From contig NC_089445.1 of assembly GCF_026210795.1 (NCBI RefSeq), positions 3,906,001 through 3,970,000 on the forward strand: a DNA stretch of 64,000 nt. The letters are read 5' to 3'. Origin of the DNA: Rhizophagus irregularis. Lineage: Eukaryota; Glomeromycota; Glomeromycetes; Glomerales; Glomeraceae. Position 1 is the first letter of the stretch, and each line of letters starts with the position of its first letter. Below the pieces are notes generated by a model. That model searched no databases and was not told the origin of the DNA. It saw only the letters and a program-made list of their open reading frames with translations. Shown here piece after piece: positions 45,138 to 58,813 of the stretch. The translations under genes and the position numbers were made by a program.

Positions 45138-46399
45138 ATGGAATTAGCAGAAAAATCAATAACACTAAGTCCTCCAAAAAATTCCAATGAATCGAAAAAT
45201 TCCTCCAAAACGGATCAAGGAATAAAAAATATAATTTTTGGATCAGTAAGTTTTTAATAACTCTTAATAATCTTCCTTCCATGTAACTTTACACTATTTA
45301 TGTGTAGATTGCTGGTATGACGGGCAAATTAGTAGAGTATCCATTCGATACGGTTAAAACTCGATTACAATCGCAGCCATCGGAATATAAACTATTTAAT
45401 GGACCATTAGATTGCTTTCGTCAAACATTAAAACATGAGGGACTTTTTGGACTTTATCGGGTAAATAAGCTTATGATGTTTCTCCTTATTTATCTTTTCT
45501 TTTTCTTGGTTTTTAAACGATTCTCTTGTAATATAATTAGGGTATGTCTCCACCAATGATAGGAGCGATGTTAGAAAATGCTAGTTTATTTTTAGTATAT
45601 AATCATATACAAACAATGGTAAGAGAATTTAAAACGCCAAATTATAATAATGAATCGCAACATCAAGCACCACTTTCAATGTCAGTAGTATGTTTGGCAG
45701 GGGGGTTGTCAGGTACCACCGCTAGCTTTTTTTTAACTCCAATAGAATTAATTAAATGTAAATTACAAGTACAAGAAGCATTCACTTATAAAATGGAAAG
45801 GAATAGTATGATTACCAATCCGCGTTATAATGGACCGTTTGACGTTATAAAACATACATTAAAAACTCATGGTATTAGCGGATTTTATCGTGGACATTCA
45901 GGTACAATTGTAAGGGAAACAGTAGGAACTGCAGCATGGTTTAGTACATATGAATTCCTTACACGTTTATTTATATTAAACCGAATTGACAAATCCTCGT
46001 TCAATGAGAGACAGAATATAACTAAAGACGATTTGTCAGCGATAGAATTGATGAGTTCAGGGGCCTGCGCAGGAATGGCGTATAATTTGTTAATGTTTCC
46101 GGTAGATTCGATAAAAAGTCAAATGCAAACAGATGAAGAAATAATGAAAATAACGGGCAAAGATGTAGTAAAAAGAGGATTTTGGAGAGTGGGCAGGGAG
46201 TTATATAAGAGTGATGGCATTAGTGGATTTTATAGGGGTTGTGGTATTACTGTTGCTAGAGCCGCTCCTAGTAGTGCCATCATATTTATGACTTATGTAA
46301 GTACATATTTCAAAGATTGAATTTATTTTATATGTATGTATACTAACTAATTATTTTATGTTGTAGGAACTTTTGTGTAGACATTTCTCAACAATTTAA
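45138..46399 (+). CDS. mitochondrial carrier, ornithine/basic amino-acid type (Ort1/Arg11-like)
   Basis: Exons 45138-45245, 45308-45460, 45541-46296 and 46367-46399. Three carrier repeats, each with the signature: [18 protein letters not shown] and PVDSIKSQM, followed by GLYRG / GFYRG / GFYRG-type segments. Such six-helix proteins sit in the inner mitochondrial membrane. Overall sequence is closest in my reading to ornithine carriers linking matrix arginine synthesis to the cytosol; the exact substrate is inference. If the last intron is not spliced, the protein ends at 46320 (STYFKD); the spliced version ends [13 protein letters not shown] and has a TACTAAC branch site. Confidence 0.85.
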
Positions 46400-46451
46400 T
46401 AACATTTATTAATTAAATTTAACTAACAGTACTTTTGAACCCTACTTTTCC

Positions 46452-47384
46452 TCATACCGTAGCACTGCTTAACCAAACCTTAATACAATAAGCACCATTC
46501 ATATTTTTTCCTTCAGTTTTAGCATAATCAATCATACTTTTATCTACTGTATTAGTTCTCAATCTACCAATTGATTTGGTAACAACAGCGCTTCTAGCGG
46601 CACCTTTTCTTAAACTCATTCTACCGCTAATTTTTAATTTAATACCTGCTAAATGTGTGGGTAAATAATAATCTCCGTTTCGTAATAATTTTGTCCAATT
46701 CAAATATTGTGTTGATATACCATCTATGATAGGTTTACTAGTGGGTGTAGTAATAGTAGGCGTAACATTTCTAGTAAAAGATTGTGTAGCAGGAGGTAAA
46801 GTGGGAATCAATCCGTTCCTACTTTTAATACCACCAACTAAATTTCCCCTCTCGTAATTTATTAATGATGCTAATGGAACTTTTTTAAATAAATTTCTAC
46901 GTATTTGTCTAATATTATGTTTTTTCGTTTGCATTGCTAAATATTGTGCTAATATTTTACTACTTAAAAAAGGATATTTTAATAATATAATCTTGAATTC
47001 TACCGGCTTTTTATATAAAGTGGAATATAATTCTGATAATTTTTTCAACGAAATTGGTGACAAATGGCCATTTAAGTCTTCCTGAGTTGCAACAGAACCT
47101 TTTAAGGAGGAAGTGTTCGTACGAGAATTAAGCATTGGCTTATAAACATATTGTTGTATTACAACTTTATTTGATGAATGTTTAATTTGAAAGTCGTTTA
47201 ATGGTAATTGCCAATAATGTTGTAAGGTCGTTTTAACATTTTCATCATAATTCGTATAAACACATTTTTTTGGATTAAATAAATATTGTGTATTTTGCCA
47301 TTCTAATTTCGTTTTTAACCTTAAGTTACGCGAGTTCATAATAATGATAATTATTCGTTTTATCAAGGATGGTTGTAATATCAA
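46452..47384 (-). CDS. probable mitochondrial ribosomal protein uS3m (Var1/Rps3 type), nuclear gene
   Basis: Single exon, 310 residues, or 295 from the second ATG (MNSRNLRLK). The basic, Lys/Asn-rich protein ends with GIKLKISGRMSLRKGAARS followed by a long Arg/Lys segment and IDYAKTEGKN-GAYCIKVWL. This is like the C-terminal domain of bacterial/mitochondrial S3 (GxxxxxxGRLxxxxxAR, then IDYA...GIKVWI). In most fungi uS3m is encoded in mitochondrial DNA. The N-terminus is hydrophobic/basic and could be a targeting peptide. It is divergent from eIF6, 313 bp apart. Identification rests on the C-terminal domain only. Confidence 0.72.
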   Translation of the reverse strand: MILQPSLIKRIIIIIMNSRNLRLKTKLEWQNTQYLFNPKKCVYTNYDENVKTTLQHYWQLPLNDFQIKHSSNKVVIQQYVYKPMLNSRTNTSSLKGSVATQEDLNGHLSPISLKKLSELYSTLYKKPVEFKIILLKYPFLSSKILAQYLAMQTKKHNIRQIRRNLFKKVPLASLINYERGNLVGGIKSRNGLIPTLPPATQSFTRNVTPTITTPTSKPIIDGISTQYLNWTKLLRNGDYYLPTHLAGIKLKISGRMSLRKGAARSAVVTKSIGRLRTNTVDKSMIDYAKTEGKNMNGAYCIKVWLSSATV

Positions 47385-47427
47385 AAGGTCAATCAGTAAT
47401 ATCTTTCTTGATTATCTTAAAAAAAGA

Positions 47428-47565
47428 TTACCGTAGTAGAACTGCGCTTGTTGCTGCGGTTTCTAATTTCGTTCAAGGATGAAAACACTAATTTTAGTAC
47501 CGTAGTAGAACTGCGCTTGTTGCTGCGGTTGAAACTGCGGGTAACAACTACGGGATTATATAAAC
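47428..47565. promoter_or_regulatory. 33-bp direct repeat in the uS3m/eIF6 divergent promoter
   Basis: The segment starting taccgtagtagaactgcgct occurs almost perfectly twice (about 47429-47461 and 47499-47531), 70 bp apart. A third partial, inverted relative follows (ctgcgggtaacaactacggg). It is far less AT-rich than its surroundings and lies between two divergent translation-related genes, so it is a good candidate for a shared control element. Confidence 0.5.
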
Positions 47566-47696
47566 GTCTTAAAACGTAATTAAAAATTCAAGCTTGTGCT
47601 TTCCTGAACTCGATAACTTACTACTTACTACTGAAAGACTCGGTCGTTAAATATCTTAAGAAAAACTTTTCTGCTTCATTATTAATAAAATACAAA

Positions 47697-48854
47697 ATGG
47701 CTGTTCGTAAGTAAACAAGTTTAATTCGAGATCCATTTTTTTCTTTTGCCTATAGTTATATAATTTTTGTTTGGAATTTCAACTGACTTTTTTGCGAAAT
47801 TTTTTTAATCTCAAAAAAGGTGCACAATTTGAAAATAGTAATGAACTTGGAGTTTTCTCTCGTTTGACTAATTCTTATTGTTTGGTCGCGATCGGAGGTT
47901 CCGAAAACTTTTATAGGTTTATTACCCTTATATAATAACTTCAAAATTCTACGCGATTTGACATAGAATTAATTGAGTTAGTGATAATCTAATTTATTAT
48001 AATTTTTATATAGCGTATTCGAAAGTGAATTGGGTGATGTAATTCCGGTAGTTCATGCTTCGATTGCTGGTACTCGAATCGTTGGTCGTTTATCAGCAGG
48101 TAGGTATTTTGTGTATTTTGTTAAAAAAAAACTTAACCGTACTTAAAGTATTGGAATAAATAATAACTAATTATATCATTTAGGCAATCGTAAAGGATTA
48201 TTAGTTCCAAGCACTACAACAGATCAAGAACTTCAACATTTACGTAATTCTTTACCTGATTCCGTAAAAATTCAACGTATTGAAGAACGTCTTTCAGCAT
48301 TGGGAAATGTAATCGCGTGTAATGATTACGTTGCGTTAGTGCATCCTGATATTGATCGAGAAACTCAAGAGATTATTCGTGATGTATTGGAAGTTGAAGT
48401 TTTTACCCAGACTATCGCTGGAAACGTTCTTGTAGGGAGTTATTGTGCAATAAGTAATCAAGGCGGATTGGTAAGTACATTTAGATTTTTTAAATTCATG
48501 AAATAATTTATTAATATTCGTTTTATATTGTAGGTTCACCCACGTACGACGGTTCAAGATCAGGATGAATTATCATCGTTATTACAAATTCCACTTGTGG
48601 TACGTTTTGTGTAACATAATGATTAACAATGTAATCTTTCATCAATACTAATATATTTACAGGCAGGAACAATAAATCGAGGATCGGACGTGATCGGAGC
48701 AGGTATTGTAGTAAATGATTGGACTGCATTCGCTGGTCTAGATAGTACTTCAACAGAATTATCAGTGGTAGAAAGTATTTTCAAGTTACATGATGCTCAA
48801 CCAACAGCTATAGTCAAACAAATGAGAGATTCACTGGTAGATACTTATAGTTAA
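47697..48854 (+). CDS. TIF6: translation initiation factor 6 (Tif6/eIF6)
   Basis: Six exons (47697-47706, 47820-47916, 48014-48099, 48184-48470, 48534-48599, 48663-48854) sum to exactly 245 residues, the family length. The first coding exon is only 10 bases (MAV plus one base). eIF6 binds the 60S ribosomal subunit, is needed for its assembly and blocks premature joining with 40S. Signatures: [50 protein letters not shown], and [20 protein letters not shown]. All five pentein repeats are visible. Confidence 0.95.
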
Positions 48855-49806
48855 TTAATTATATATTTCTACTTTAATTAGTGAAGGAATTTGGTAAATA
48901 TAATTAGATATAATTTAGTATATTTTTTTTTCCTGTTCCCTTTTTATTTAATATATTGTGTTTCTTTTGTATAACACATAATATAATGGTTGAAGTATAT
49001 TGATACTAAACCTTTTTATTAAAAGAGATTCAAAAAAATTTCCAAGATTTGGTTCCTTAATGATTTCCACCAAGAAAACCATCACAATCTCATAATCTGA
49101 CTCAGAAAGTTTTCTTAATAAAAGTCAAAATGTTTATCTAGTAAATCTACAATCTGAGAAGAATATATATTCGAGTGAACAAAGTCGTATTTAACGAATT
49201 TTTTTAGGAAAAAAGGTATGACATAATATTGAAAGAAGATTGAACATCAGATTTGCTTACAGGTTATATATTACTTACGTGATTATATGTATATTTAAAA
49301 TCATCGAAAAGAAATGATTAAAAAATTACAAGAATTTGGATATCCAATGATTCTTTCAATTTTATCTTGGGAAATAAGAAAACTATCAGATTTGCAATTT
49401 GATAAATGAATCAAATCCTCTTACTACTACATAAAAAGCAAATATTAATGATATCAAATTTATAATTGTTAACTCTTAACATATAAGAGATCATTGAAAG
49501 ACGGAATGGATTTTGCATTGAAGAATTATTATGGAATTATTCTTCTTCAATAATTTTGTAATTGTATTTTATATTATATAGTCTTAAGTCATTAGAACTT
49601 ATTACAAAATTCATTTTGTTATGAGAAGGTGATTCCGCAAAAAAAACTTGTTATTCGTGTAAATAAAATATTTAATATTACAATTTGTTAATTTTCTCAA
49701 ATATTATGAGGATTAGATAGCATCTATTTATTGCAATTCAAATATTTATAATATATAATAACAAAAAATTAGATTAACTAAATAAAAAAAAATAGTGGTA
49801 AAGAAT
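48855..49806. other. AT-rich intergenic region, nothing recognised
   Basis: 3' sides of two convergent genes. No open frames of coding character or repeats of note. Confidence 0.4.
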
Positions 49807-50802
49807 TTAAATGAAGTTACCTGTCAACAATTTATTGAGTTTAGCAAGCTTGGAAGAAACAGACAAGTCAATAGTCTTATCGTTTCCAATTTCAACCACT
49901 AAACCACCAAGAATCAATGGGTTAACCTTATATTTTTTTTTCAAAAAAAAAAAAATTTTTTTTTTAGTATAACGTTAACATAATTTAAACCTAATTATGA
50001 ATTAAACATACTTTGTTCGTAACAATAAGTTTTTGACCTTGATCTAGGAAATTAGTCAAGGATTTTTCAAGTCGACGCAAAATATTAGGATCAAGATCCT
50101 AAATAAAAAACAACAATAATAAGAATAATCAAAAACTAAAAAAATAAAATTATTAATTATAAATCCTTCTTTTGAAATCAACCTTGGCAGTGATAATTGT
50201 AACGGGAACTTCGCCACGATTAGCAACCATTAATGATTGAAATGAATTAATGATTTTTGTAGTTACAGGAAGTCTACCATTTTCAGCCAAAACTACGAAA
50301 AAATTTTTAGTAGTCTCGGAATACTTTCCATCTTTTAACAAGGCTTCTATACTAGCTTTCTTATTTTTACGACTTAAAGAAGGGTCTTCAAGAAAATTAC
50401 GAATTTTAGAATCTTTTTCAATCGCTATCTTAATCTTACTAAGTTCAGCTTCAACCTTTTCGAGTGTTTGTTGTTTAGAGGCAGCTCCAAATAATGCTGT
50501 AGCATAACGACCTTCAATACCATGAAGAGCTAAAGGAACCTAATGAAAAAAATTTCTGGTTGACAATTGATCATTTTATAATAATTGATATTATTATTAT
50601 TAAATTATTGTTACCTTAACAGCTTTAGTAGAGGCTGGAGTGGCATAGCTCCTAGCCAACTATTTTTTAAAAAAACGAACGTATTAGAACAATTATATAA
50701 AGCTTATAAAGTGGAACTTAGTTATAAAATAACTTACAAATGTACCTTTGGAACAGAAGTTAATAATTGTTTAGCCAAATTAAATGAAGTGAAAGAAGCC
50801 AT
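49807..50802 (-). CDS. ATP5: ATP synthase OSCP subunit (subunit 5)
   Basis: Five exons (50746-50802, 50615-50659, 50183-50539, 50012-50098, 49807-49926), 221 residues. The N-terminus MASFTSFNLAKQLLTSVPK-LARSYATP is a clear mitochondrial presequence. Then comes the delta/OSCP fold: IEGRYATALFGAASKQ, FFVVLAENGRL, and the C-terminal VNPLILGGLVVEIGN, the most conserved block. OSCP links the F1 head to the peripheral stalk of mitochondrial ATP synthase. A 10-nt A/T homopolymer lies in the last intron. Confidence 0.92.
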
Positions 50803-51614
50803 CCCACCAACAAAAAAAAAGTCAAAAGGAGATTTGAAAAAAAAAATGAAAATTTCAAAATCTATCTACGTTACACAACTTTATTAGATTTAGTAGATTA
50901 TTAGTTCTCTCAATTTTATTAGATTTAATTGATTATTATTAGTTCTCTAGTAGCTTTTCTTCATCTAATGCACTTTTTCATGCCTAACACAGGAAGATTT
51001 ATTAGACTAACTAAGCTTATCATAATCGGTTTATAAAGTTTAGAAATTCGAAAAAGCCTCTTGACGAAAAAAATATATGTACATCCTAAAGTTGAACCAT
51101 CTGTGGCATTATACCATTTGGGAATATTACCCTTTATTTGAAGTATTTGGGTATTTAGATATTTGGAACGAGCATCGAGCAGTTGAAGAAATTTGAAGCA
51201 TCTGAAGCATTAAACAAGGCACCGGTCAATTGACATTTCTAATAATTTTTTTTACCAATCCAAGAAAGGTTCATTGTCATTTGTTGGAAATTTTACTGAT
51301 AGATTTTAATGTAGGTATCGGGGAATTCTGTTATAATTAGATCACTCTTTAGATTAGTCCAATTAAAGTTAACGATTTTCATGTTGATCAATATTTATCA
51401 AATATTTGTAATAGTAAATACTAAATATTATATTACCATACAGATATTTATACTAGCTGTTAAAAGTGCATAAAATTATATTGTTAAGAAAGATAAACAA
51501 ATTATTTAATTACGTTATATGTACATTGATTTGAAATAAAAAAATGATTTAAAAATTACATGTAAAAATTAATTATATATAGTAAATTTCTTACCTAAAT
51601 CAAAGAATATCAAA
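50803..51614. other. intergenic region, nothing recognised
   Basis: AT-rich. Positions 51120-51215 contain loosely repeated tttgaag / gaagcat words. No gene model could be supported. Confidence 0.4.
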
Positions 51615-52186
51615 TTATCCCGTATTTTGATCTAATTGTACGTCATTATTATCATATATTGACTTCTGATTAAGTTTAATATTATTATTACTGCCTTTAT
51701 TCCCTTTACTCCCTTTACTGCCTCGATGATAAAATCTAATTAAGCTGGCTGCTACGAAACATATTGTAGAAATCCTAAATATAAAAGGAATCTTTCTTTT
51801 TGAAGTTTCATTATAAGTATCACCAAAAAAATTCATTGACAAAAAAATATCTTCTCTTTTTGAAAATGATGCTTCCTGTAATCTATTAATTGTTGGCACG
51901 AACCCTAATTGAAAAATCATTGAATTTTTAATATCACTAATTGGAAAAAGGTGTGTACGATTTATTTGCTAGAATATTCAAAAATTGTAGAAGACCTACT
52001 TGAAGTTTTTGAAATTTTATTTTGTTTCCATATATCAGAAGTGGTTGTGATTGTTGTAGGTTGACCTGGTGGTACATAATGTGGGTGAAAAGGAAGTTGA
52101 ATCGTTGAAGCATAATAACGTTTAATATTATTTACTTCTTGTAGAAATATTCGTTTTACTATTTTAGATTTATTTGAACAAATCAT
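51615..52186 (-). CDS. unknown protein, probably mitochondrial, single membrane segment
   Basis: Exon 1 is 52000-52186 and exon 2 is 51615-51904. The phase-1 join avoids stops and gives 158 residues. The start MICSNKSKIVKRIFLQEVNNIKRYYAS is Lys/Arg-rich and without acidic residues except one, like a mitochondrial presequence. One hydrophobic stretch follows near residue 110-130 (FRISTICFVAASLIRFY), then a polar tail with GSKGSKGNKGS. I recognise no family. Small proteins of this layout are often respiratory-chain assembly factors or accessory subunits; that is speculation. Confidence 0.55.
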
Positions 52187-52759
52187 TATACAATATTAGA
52201 ACAAGATTATACAATATTAGAACAAGAAACTTTATTATTTGAGCAAATCGTTATAAACTGTCAATGATATCTCAAAAATTTAAAATTTTAATTTTTTTTA
52301 AAATTTTTTTTTTTGTTGATCTACCAATTAGTTACACAGTTTTAGTTAGCATCATAGTAGATCAATTTTTTTTTATAAAATTTATTTTAGCGAAAGTCAC
52401 TGTAAATGGAAAATCGGTAAAGTAAAATAAAATATTTTACATTTCATTATTGATATGCTGCTATACAATACTTTTAAAAATATTTTAATTTTGATCATTT
52501 CGGGTTTTGAGCCGATGCTTATTAGTAATTAATCGTCTTTTTATATGAGCAAATGGAACAAAAACAAGCCGGTGATTGGCTAAAATATTCGGATTGGTTA
52601 AAGGATATTCAATCCAAAAACTTTTGAACGATCAGGAATAGTAAATTTATTCTATATAGTATAAATAATCTAACCAATCATGATTATGTCGTACAAACTT
52701 TGCCATCACTTTACTCCATCAATTCTTTTGCAGGACTAAAGACACTAAACGCCTTGAAA
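52187..52759. other. intergenic region with a short tandem repeat; probable 5' UTR of Ccr4
   Basis: attatacaatattagaacaag is repeated twice directly (about 52186-52227). A pyrimidine-rich stretch ending in TTTTGCAG at 52733 may be the acceptor of a 5' UTR intron of the next gene. Confidence 0.4.
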
Positions 52760-55380
52760 ATGAATTCTTTTCCTCACCAACTAATCTATCAACCAAACGG
52801 TTCCCCGAATGGCCCTGTTTCGCCAGTTCATTCGCCTACACATACGCCGTCTCCGCCGACGACTTCTCCAGGACAAACTTCTCCTCTAAGCTATCCTGTT
52901 TCACATGGTGTACCTGCGATTTATTCTGGTGGTAACATGTTATTTCCGTTTCAATCTAAATTACAACCCAAATTACAATCACCTTTGAATCATGCGTTTG
53001 CTTCGCACTCGCTCCTTAATCAAAATTCTGGACCACCTGGACAATCTTTAATGCAACAGACAAATATGACGGTTTCTCAATCACACGCTTTATCTGTTAC
53101 AAATACACCACATTGGCAATCGCAACTTAGTTATTATGCTATATGCCGTAATTCAAATTCTCCTCATCACCATGCTCGTCAAGCTGCTGCTGCTGCCCGT
53201 AATAGTAATCTTGGTAACCTTGGCAGTTCAGCGATTGCTATAACAGATCCAAATAATCCGAATAAACCGCCACTAAATGGTATACTTCCAAAGAAAGAAA
53301 AGGAAGCTAATGGGGAGAAACAAGATCAACCATTTCAACAATGGATGACAATTGATCTGGGTGGAATGGGCCTTAAAAACATTAGTAAAGAATTATTTCA
53401 TTATAATTTTCTTACAACGCTTTATATAAACCATAATAATTTGACTTATGTATCTTCGGAGATCTCTAAATTAAGAAACCTAACTATACTGGATATTTCG
53501 GGTAATAAATTATCAGTTCTTCCACCAGAGTTAGGCATGTTAACGAATCTCAGAGAACTGTTGCTATTTGACAATTTGCTTGTGAACATACCTTTCGAAC
53601 TGGGTACACTCTATCAGTTAGAAACACTTGGATTAGAAGGAAATGTGGGATTAAATGACACTATAAAATCCATATTACAAAAGGATGGTACAGCAGCTGT
53701 GATACAATTTTTACGCGATAATTGTCAGGGTATATTTTTCGATATATATTTGTTGAAATTTTAGCGTTTACTTTATTAACCTTTTATTTTGAAATTAAAA
53801 GTTCCACCTCGTCCAATAGAAAGGGATTGGATAATGTTGGAAAATGAAGCTGGTGGAGATCGTGGTATGTCTCCAGTAGACAGGAATTGGCTTTACACCA
53901 AAGAAAAGGAAATGGTGAAAAAAATAAAAATGAAAATAAAATAGAATAAAATAAAATAAAGAGTAACCTTTTCTCACTCTGGTATTTGCTGGATTCATTA
54001 TTTTTTCAATGTATTATAGATACTTTTACACTCCTTTGCTATAATATCCTATGTGAAAAATATGCAACCACTCAGTTATATGGATACACTCCTGTTTGGG
54101 CTCTTGAATGGGATTATCGAAAGGAATTAATTATGAGTGAGGTATTATCATATAACGCTGATATAGTTTGTCTCCAGGTGGGTTATTATATTTTATACCA
54201 TTCATATAATTTCGTTAGGCTTCCATTTAATTTCTTCCTTTTCGTTTTTTTTTTTGATTTAATCAGGAGGTCGATACATCTCAGTATGATGAATACTTCA
54301 AGGATACATTTCACAATCATGGAGGCTATGATAGTGTATATTGGCCAAAATCCAGAGCAAAGACAATGGCTGATTGGGAAAAGAAATCAGTTGACGGATG
54401 CGCGACATTTTATAAGAGTTCAAAGTAAAATTATTCTTGTTAAAATTATAATTTCCATGATATTTAAAAAGAAGGTGAAAATAAAATATTAATGCAATCT
54501 TAACTTCCCCTTAATAGGTATCAATTAATTGACAAACAATTGATAGAATTTAATCAAGTTGCTTTACAAAGACCGGATTTCAAGAAAACTGATGATATGT
54601 TCAACCGTGTGATAACTAAAGACAATATTGCAATTGTAACATTGCTCGAAAATAAGGAGACTTTATCTCGCGTTATTGTAGTTAACTGTCATATTCATTG
54701 GGATCCAACATACGCAGATGTCAAACTTGTTCAAGTTGCAATGTTAATGGATGAACTAGATAAACTTGCACAAAAATGGTGTACTAGTAATTCACCATAC
54801 AATTATACTTCACCACAAAAGATATCTACTATTATTTGTGGGGATTTTAACTCTACGCCAGATTCTGGTGTATATGAATTTCTTACTCGTGGTATTATAC
54901 GACAAGATCATGATGATTTTGGTGACCATAGGTATGGAACATATACATCCGAAGGTTTATCCCATAAGTTATCTCTCAAATCTGCTTATTCAAATATCGA
55001 GGAACTGCCATTTACCAATTTCACGCCAAGTTTTACCGGCGTAATTGATTATGTTTGGTATAGTACAAATACCTTGAGTGTTACTGGCTTATTGGGGGGC
55101 ATAGACAAAGAATATTTGACAAAGATGGTTGGATTTCCAAACGCGCATTTTCCATCCGAGTACGTGTTTTAATATATCAATATACAAAAAAATTAATTAC
55201 GTATAGAATCATTTTAATTTTCTAATTTTTTTTTAATTTTCCTCTTCCAGTCACATTGTAATCTTGGCCGAATTTCGAGTTAAACCTCCACAAACGATAC
55301 CGCAACCTCCTCAATTTGGTTTATCTAATAGTGGTTTACAACGGCGATTTAACAGTAGCCAATTAAATTCAAGAAGGTAA
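52760..55380 (+). CDS. CCR4: CCR4-type deadenylase (leucine-rich repeats plus EEP nuclease)
   Basis: Six exons (52760-53729, 53802-53864, 54020-54177, 54267-54424, 54518-55159, 55251-55380) sum to 706 residues. The N-terminus is Pro/Ser/Gln-rich. About four leucine-rich repeats follow (LYINHNNL, LDISGNKLSVLPPELG, LLLFDNLLVNIPFELG), which bind Caf1 in the Ccr4-Not complex. Then the exonuclease domain: FTLLCYNILCEKYAT, CLQE-VD across an exon join, GDFNSTPDS, SFTGVIDYVWYS, and SDHI near the end. It shortens mRNA poly(A) tails. The start is the first in-frame ATG; an upstream ATG at 52686 is out of frame. Confidence 0.93.
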
Positions 55381-56111
55381 ATGCAGGGCATAAAAAAAAA
55401 ATTATTTATGTTGTTTTGGACAATGTCAAAATTATATTTGTATCAAATTATTGTTAGATATGGTTGTAATAATGGGTGATAGTTAAAAACAAAACAAAAA
55501 AGGATTTTGGACTATCATTTGTTTTTTTTATCATTGTAATAGATCAAATCATTATTTTATTATTGTTTGCTACATTCTTTTTTTTTCATATTCTGACGGC
55601 CCAATTTGGGTATCTTATTTTTTTATTGTGATAAAGCTTTTTGAAGAAGCTTCATCATCCCCATTTATCCGCTTCTTCCCTTTTTCCATGTAAATAACAC
55701 CGGCTACTTGAATTTGGTGGACAACCATTCATAAATTTTCTATTTTGTGAGAATATTGAAGATCACGGTTTTGTATTATAACAAAGCCATTTTTTATTTT
55801 GTTTTTTTTATTTTTATTTTTTCGTGTAAGAATAAATTTTTATCATTTCTTTTCTTATTTTCTTATAATTTTCTACAAAAAAAAAATTTTGCTAAATCTA
55901 TACAAAAGTATATTCTAATGAATGTACATGAAATAATGTTATCTAAAAAAGTTTTATAGTCTCATATCAATCTACCATTAAATTAAAGTAATATTAGACC
56001 CTAATAAACTCGCGTATAGATATATCAGTAAAAATTAAATAGCTGCTAATAAGGGTTATAGGATTTTATAGTAAAATAACGATCTAGATAATATCTTCAA
56101 ACCTGAGTTCA
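55381..56111. other. 3' intergenic region between convergent genes
   Basis: T-rich homopolymer runs, probable polyadenylation regions. No gene seen; the short open stretch at 55747-55959 is low-complexity Phe/Lys sequence from T/A runs. Confidence 0.4.
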
Positions 56112-57031
56112 TTACAATGCGTTTTCTTGGGTATTCTTTTCTTCACTCACTGGTTCCTTTGATTTTGATAATTCTTGCATAATCTTTTCTTTTTCTTGCT
56201 TCATAATTTTGTATTGAGCTTCTTTCTCTAGTATTTCATTTCGTAAATTTAAGAGGTTGACCATATTTACTAGGCCTTTTTTTATAATATTTTAATTATT
56301 ATTATTATTTTTAAAGAAAGAAATTTTATTTGTATTATTTGTATTAAAAAGCAAGTAATTTACCCTGCTTAAAGTGTTTTTGCGAATCCCTTAAGGATGG
56401 TGGAACCAAAAGTCCAAACCAATGTAATGGATCGCGTATAATTTTTTTTTTTTGCGGCTTCTCCGTTTTAGCCGTATTATCAGTTTTAGTTTCGAGTTCC
56501 TTTACATTGCGTCGACGAAGGGTTGAAGAGCTATCAATAATTTGACTAGATTCGGATTCATCAATTATATTTTCATCATTTTCCAAATATCCACTAATCA
56601 AAGAAAATTGATGATTGTAATGCTTTTTTTCTTCTTCAACACCTAGATTTTGTGATATCAAACTTTGTACCAAATGATAACAAACGAAACTGAGATGAAT
56701 AATCAGTTGTAATAATGAGGTAGATAATTCATGTATTAACGGATATATTTATACATTCTTGTAGCAGCTTGCATTCTCCCGTCATACTGATCTTGAGTTA
56801 ATCTACCAGGCCCCATAGTATATTTTGCGTGAGCAAGTTGCATAAAGGCCTGAAGTTACTTAGAATTTTAGTTTATGTCTGAATGGTACTATAAGAAAAT
56901 AGGTAGTTACTTACACCTTCTAAATCCTTACTAATTTGTTGCCAATTTTCTTGATAATTGGAAATTAAATTCAAGTATTCAAGTAAAGCTTCGTCTAACC
57001 TTGAACAAATTTCTTCCAGTTGTTTTTCCAT
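56112..57031 (-). CDS. VMA22: V-ATPase assembly factor Vma22 (CCDC115-like)
   Basis: Four exons (56915-57031, 56755-56849, 56364-56689, 56112-56275) sum to 233 residues. The N-terminal helix MEKQLEEICSRLDEALLEYL is followed by GAFMQLAHAKYTMGPGRLTQ. The C-terminal block DPLHWFGLLVPPSLRDSQKHF is the hallmark of the CCDC115/Vma22 family. A coiled coil to the end follows (EKEAQYKIMKQEKEKIM). Known members are ER chaperones for assembly of the V0 sector. The middle is acidic and Ser-rich. It is divergent from the cytidylyltransferase gene, 169 bp between starts. Confidence 0.85.
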
Positions 57032-57200
57032 TTTCAAAAGAATTAAAAGTAATTATTTAACCGTTAAAAACAAATTAAAGTAATTGGCATATGACATCAT
57101 GTGAAATTTATTGATAATCTAAAAACGTGTACAACTGATCCTCTTGTCAAACTTAAATAAATTTCGATGCAAAAAAAAATGATAAAATTTTAATAAAAAA

Positions 57201-58813
<1,613 letters not shown>

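Noticed and set aside
50585-50887. Plus-strand frame of 100 codons over the OSCP gene start
   Set aside because: Lies antisense to the first OSCP exons, which have a clear presequence and splice sites.
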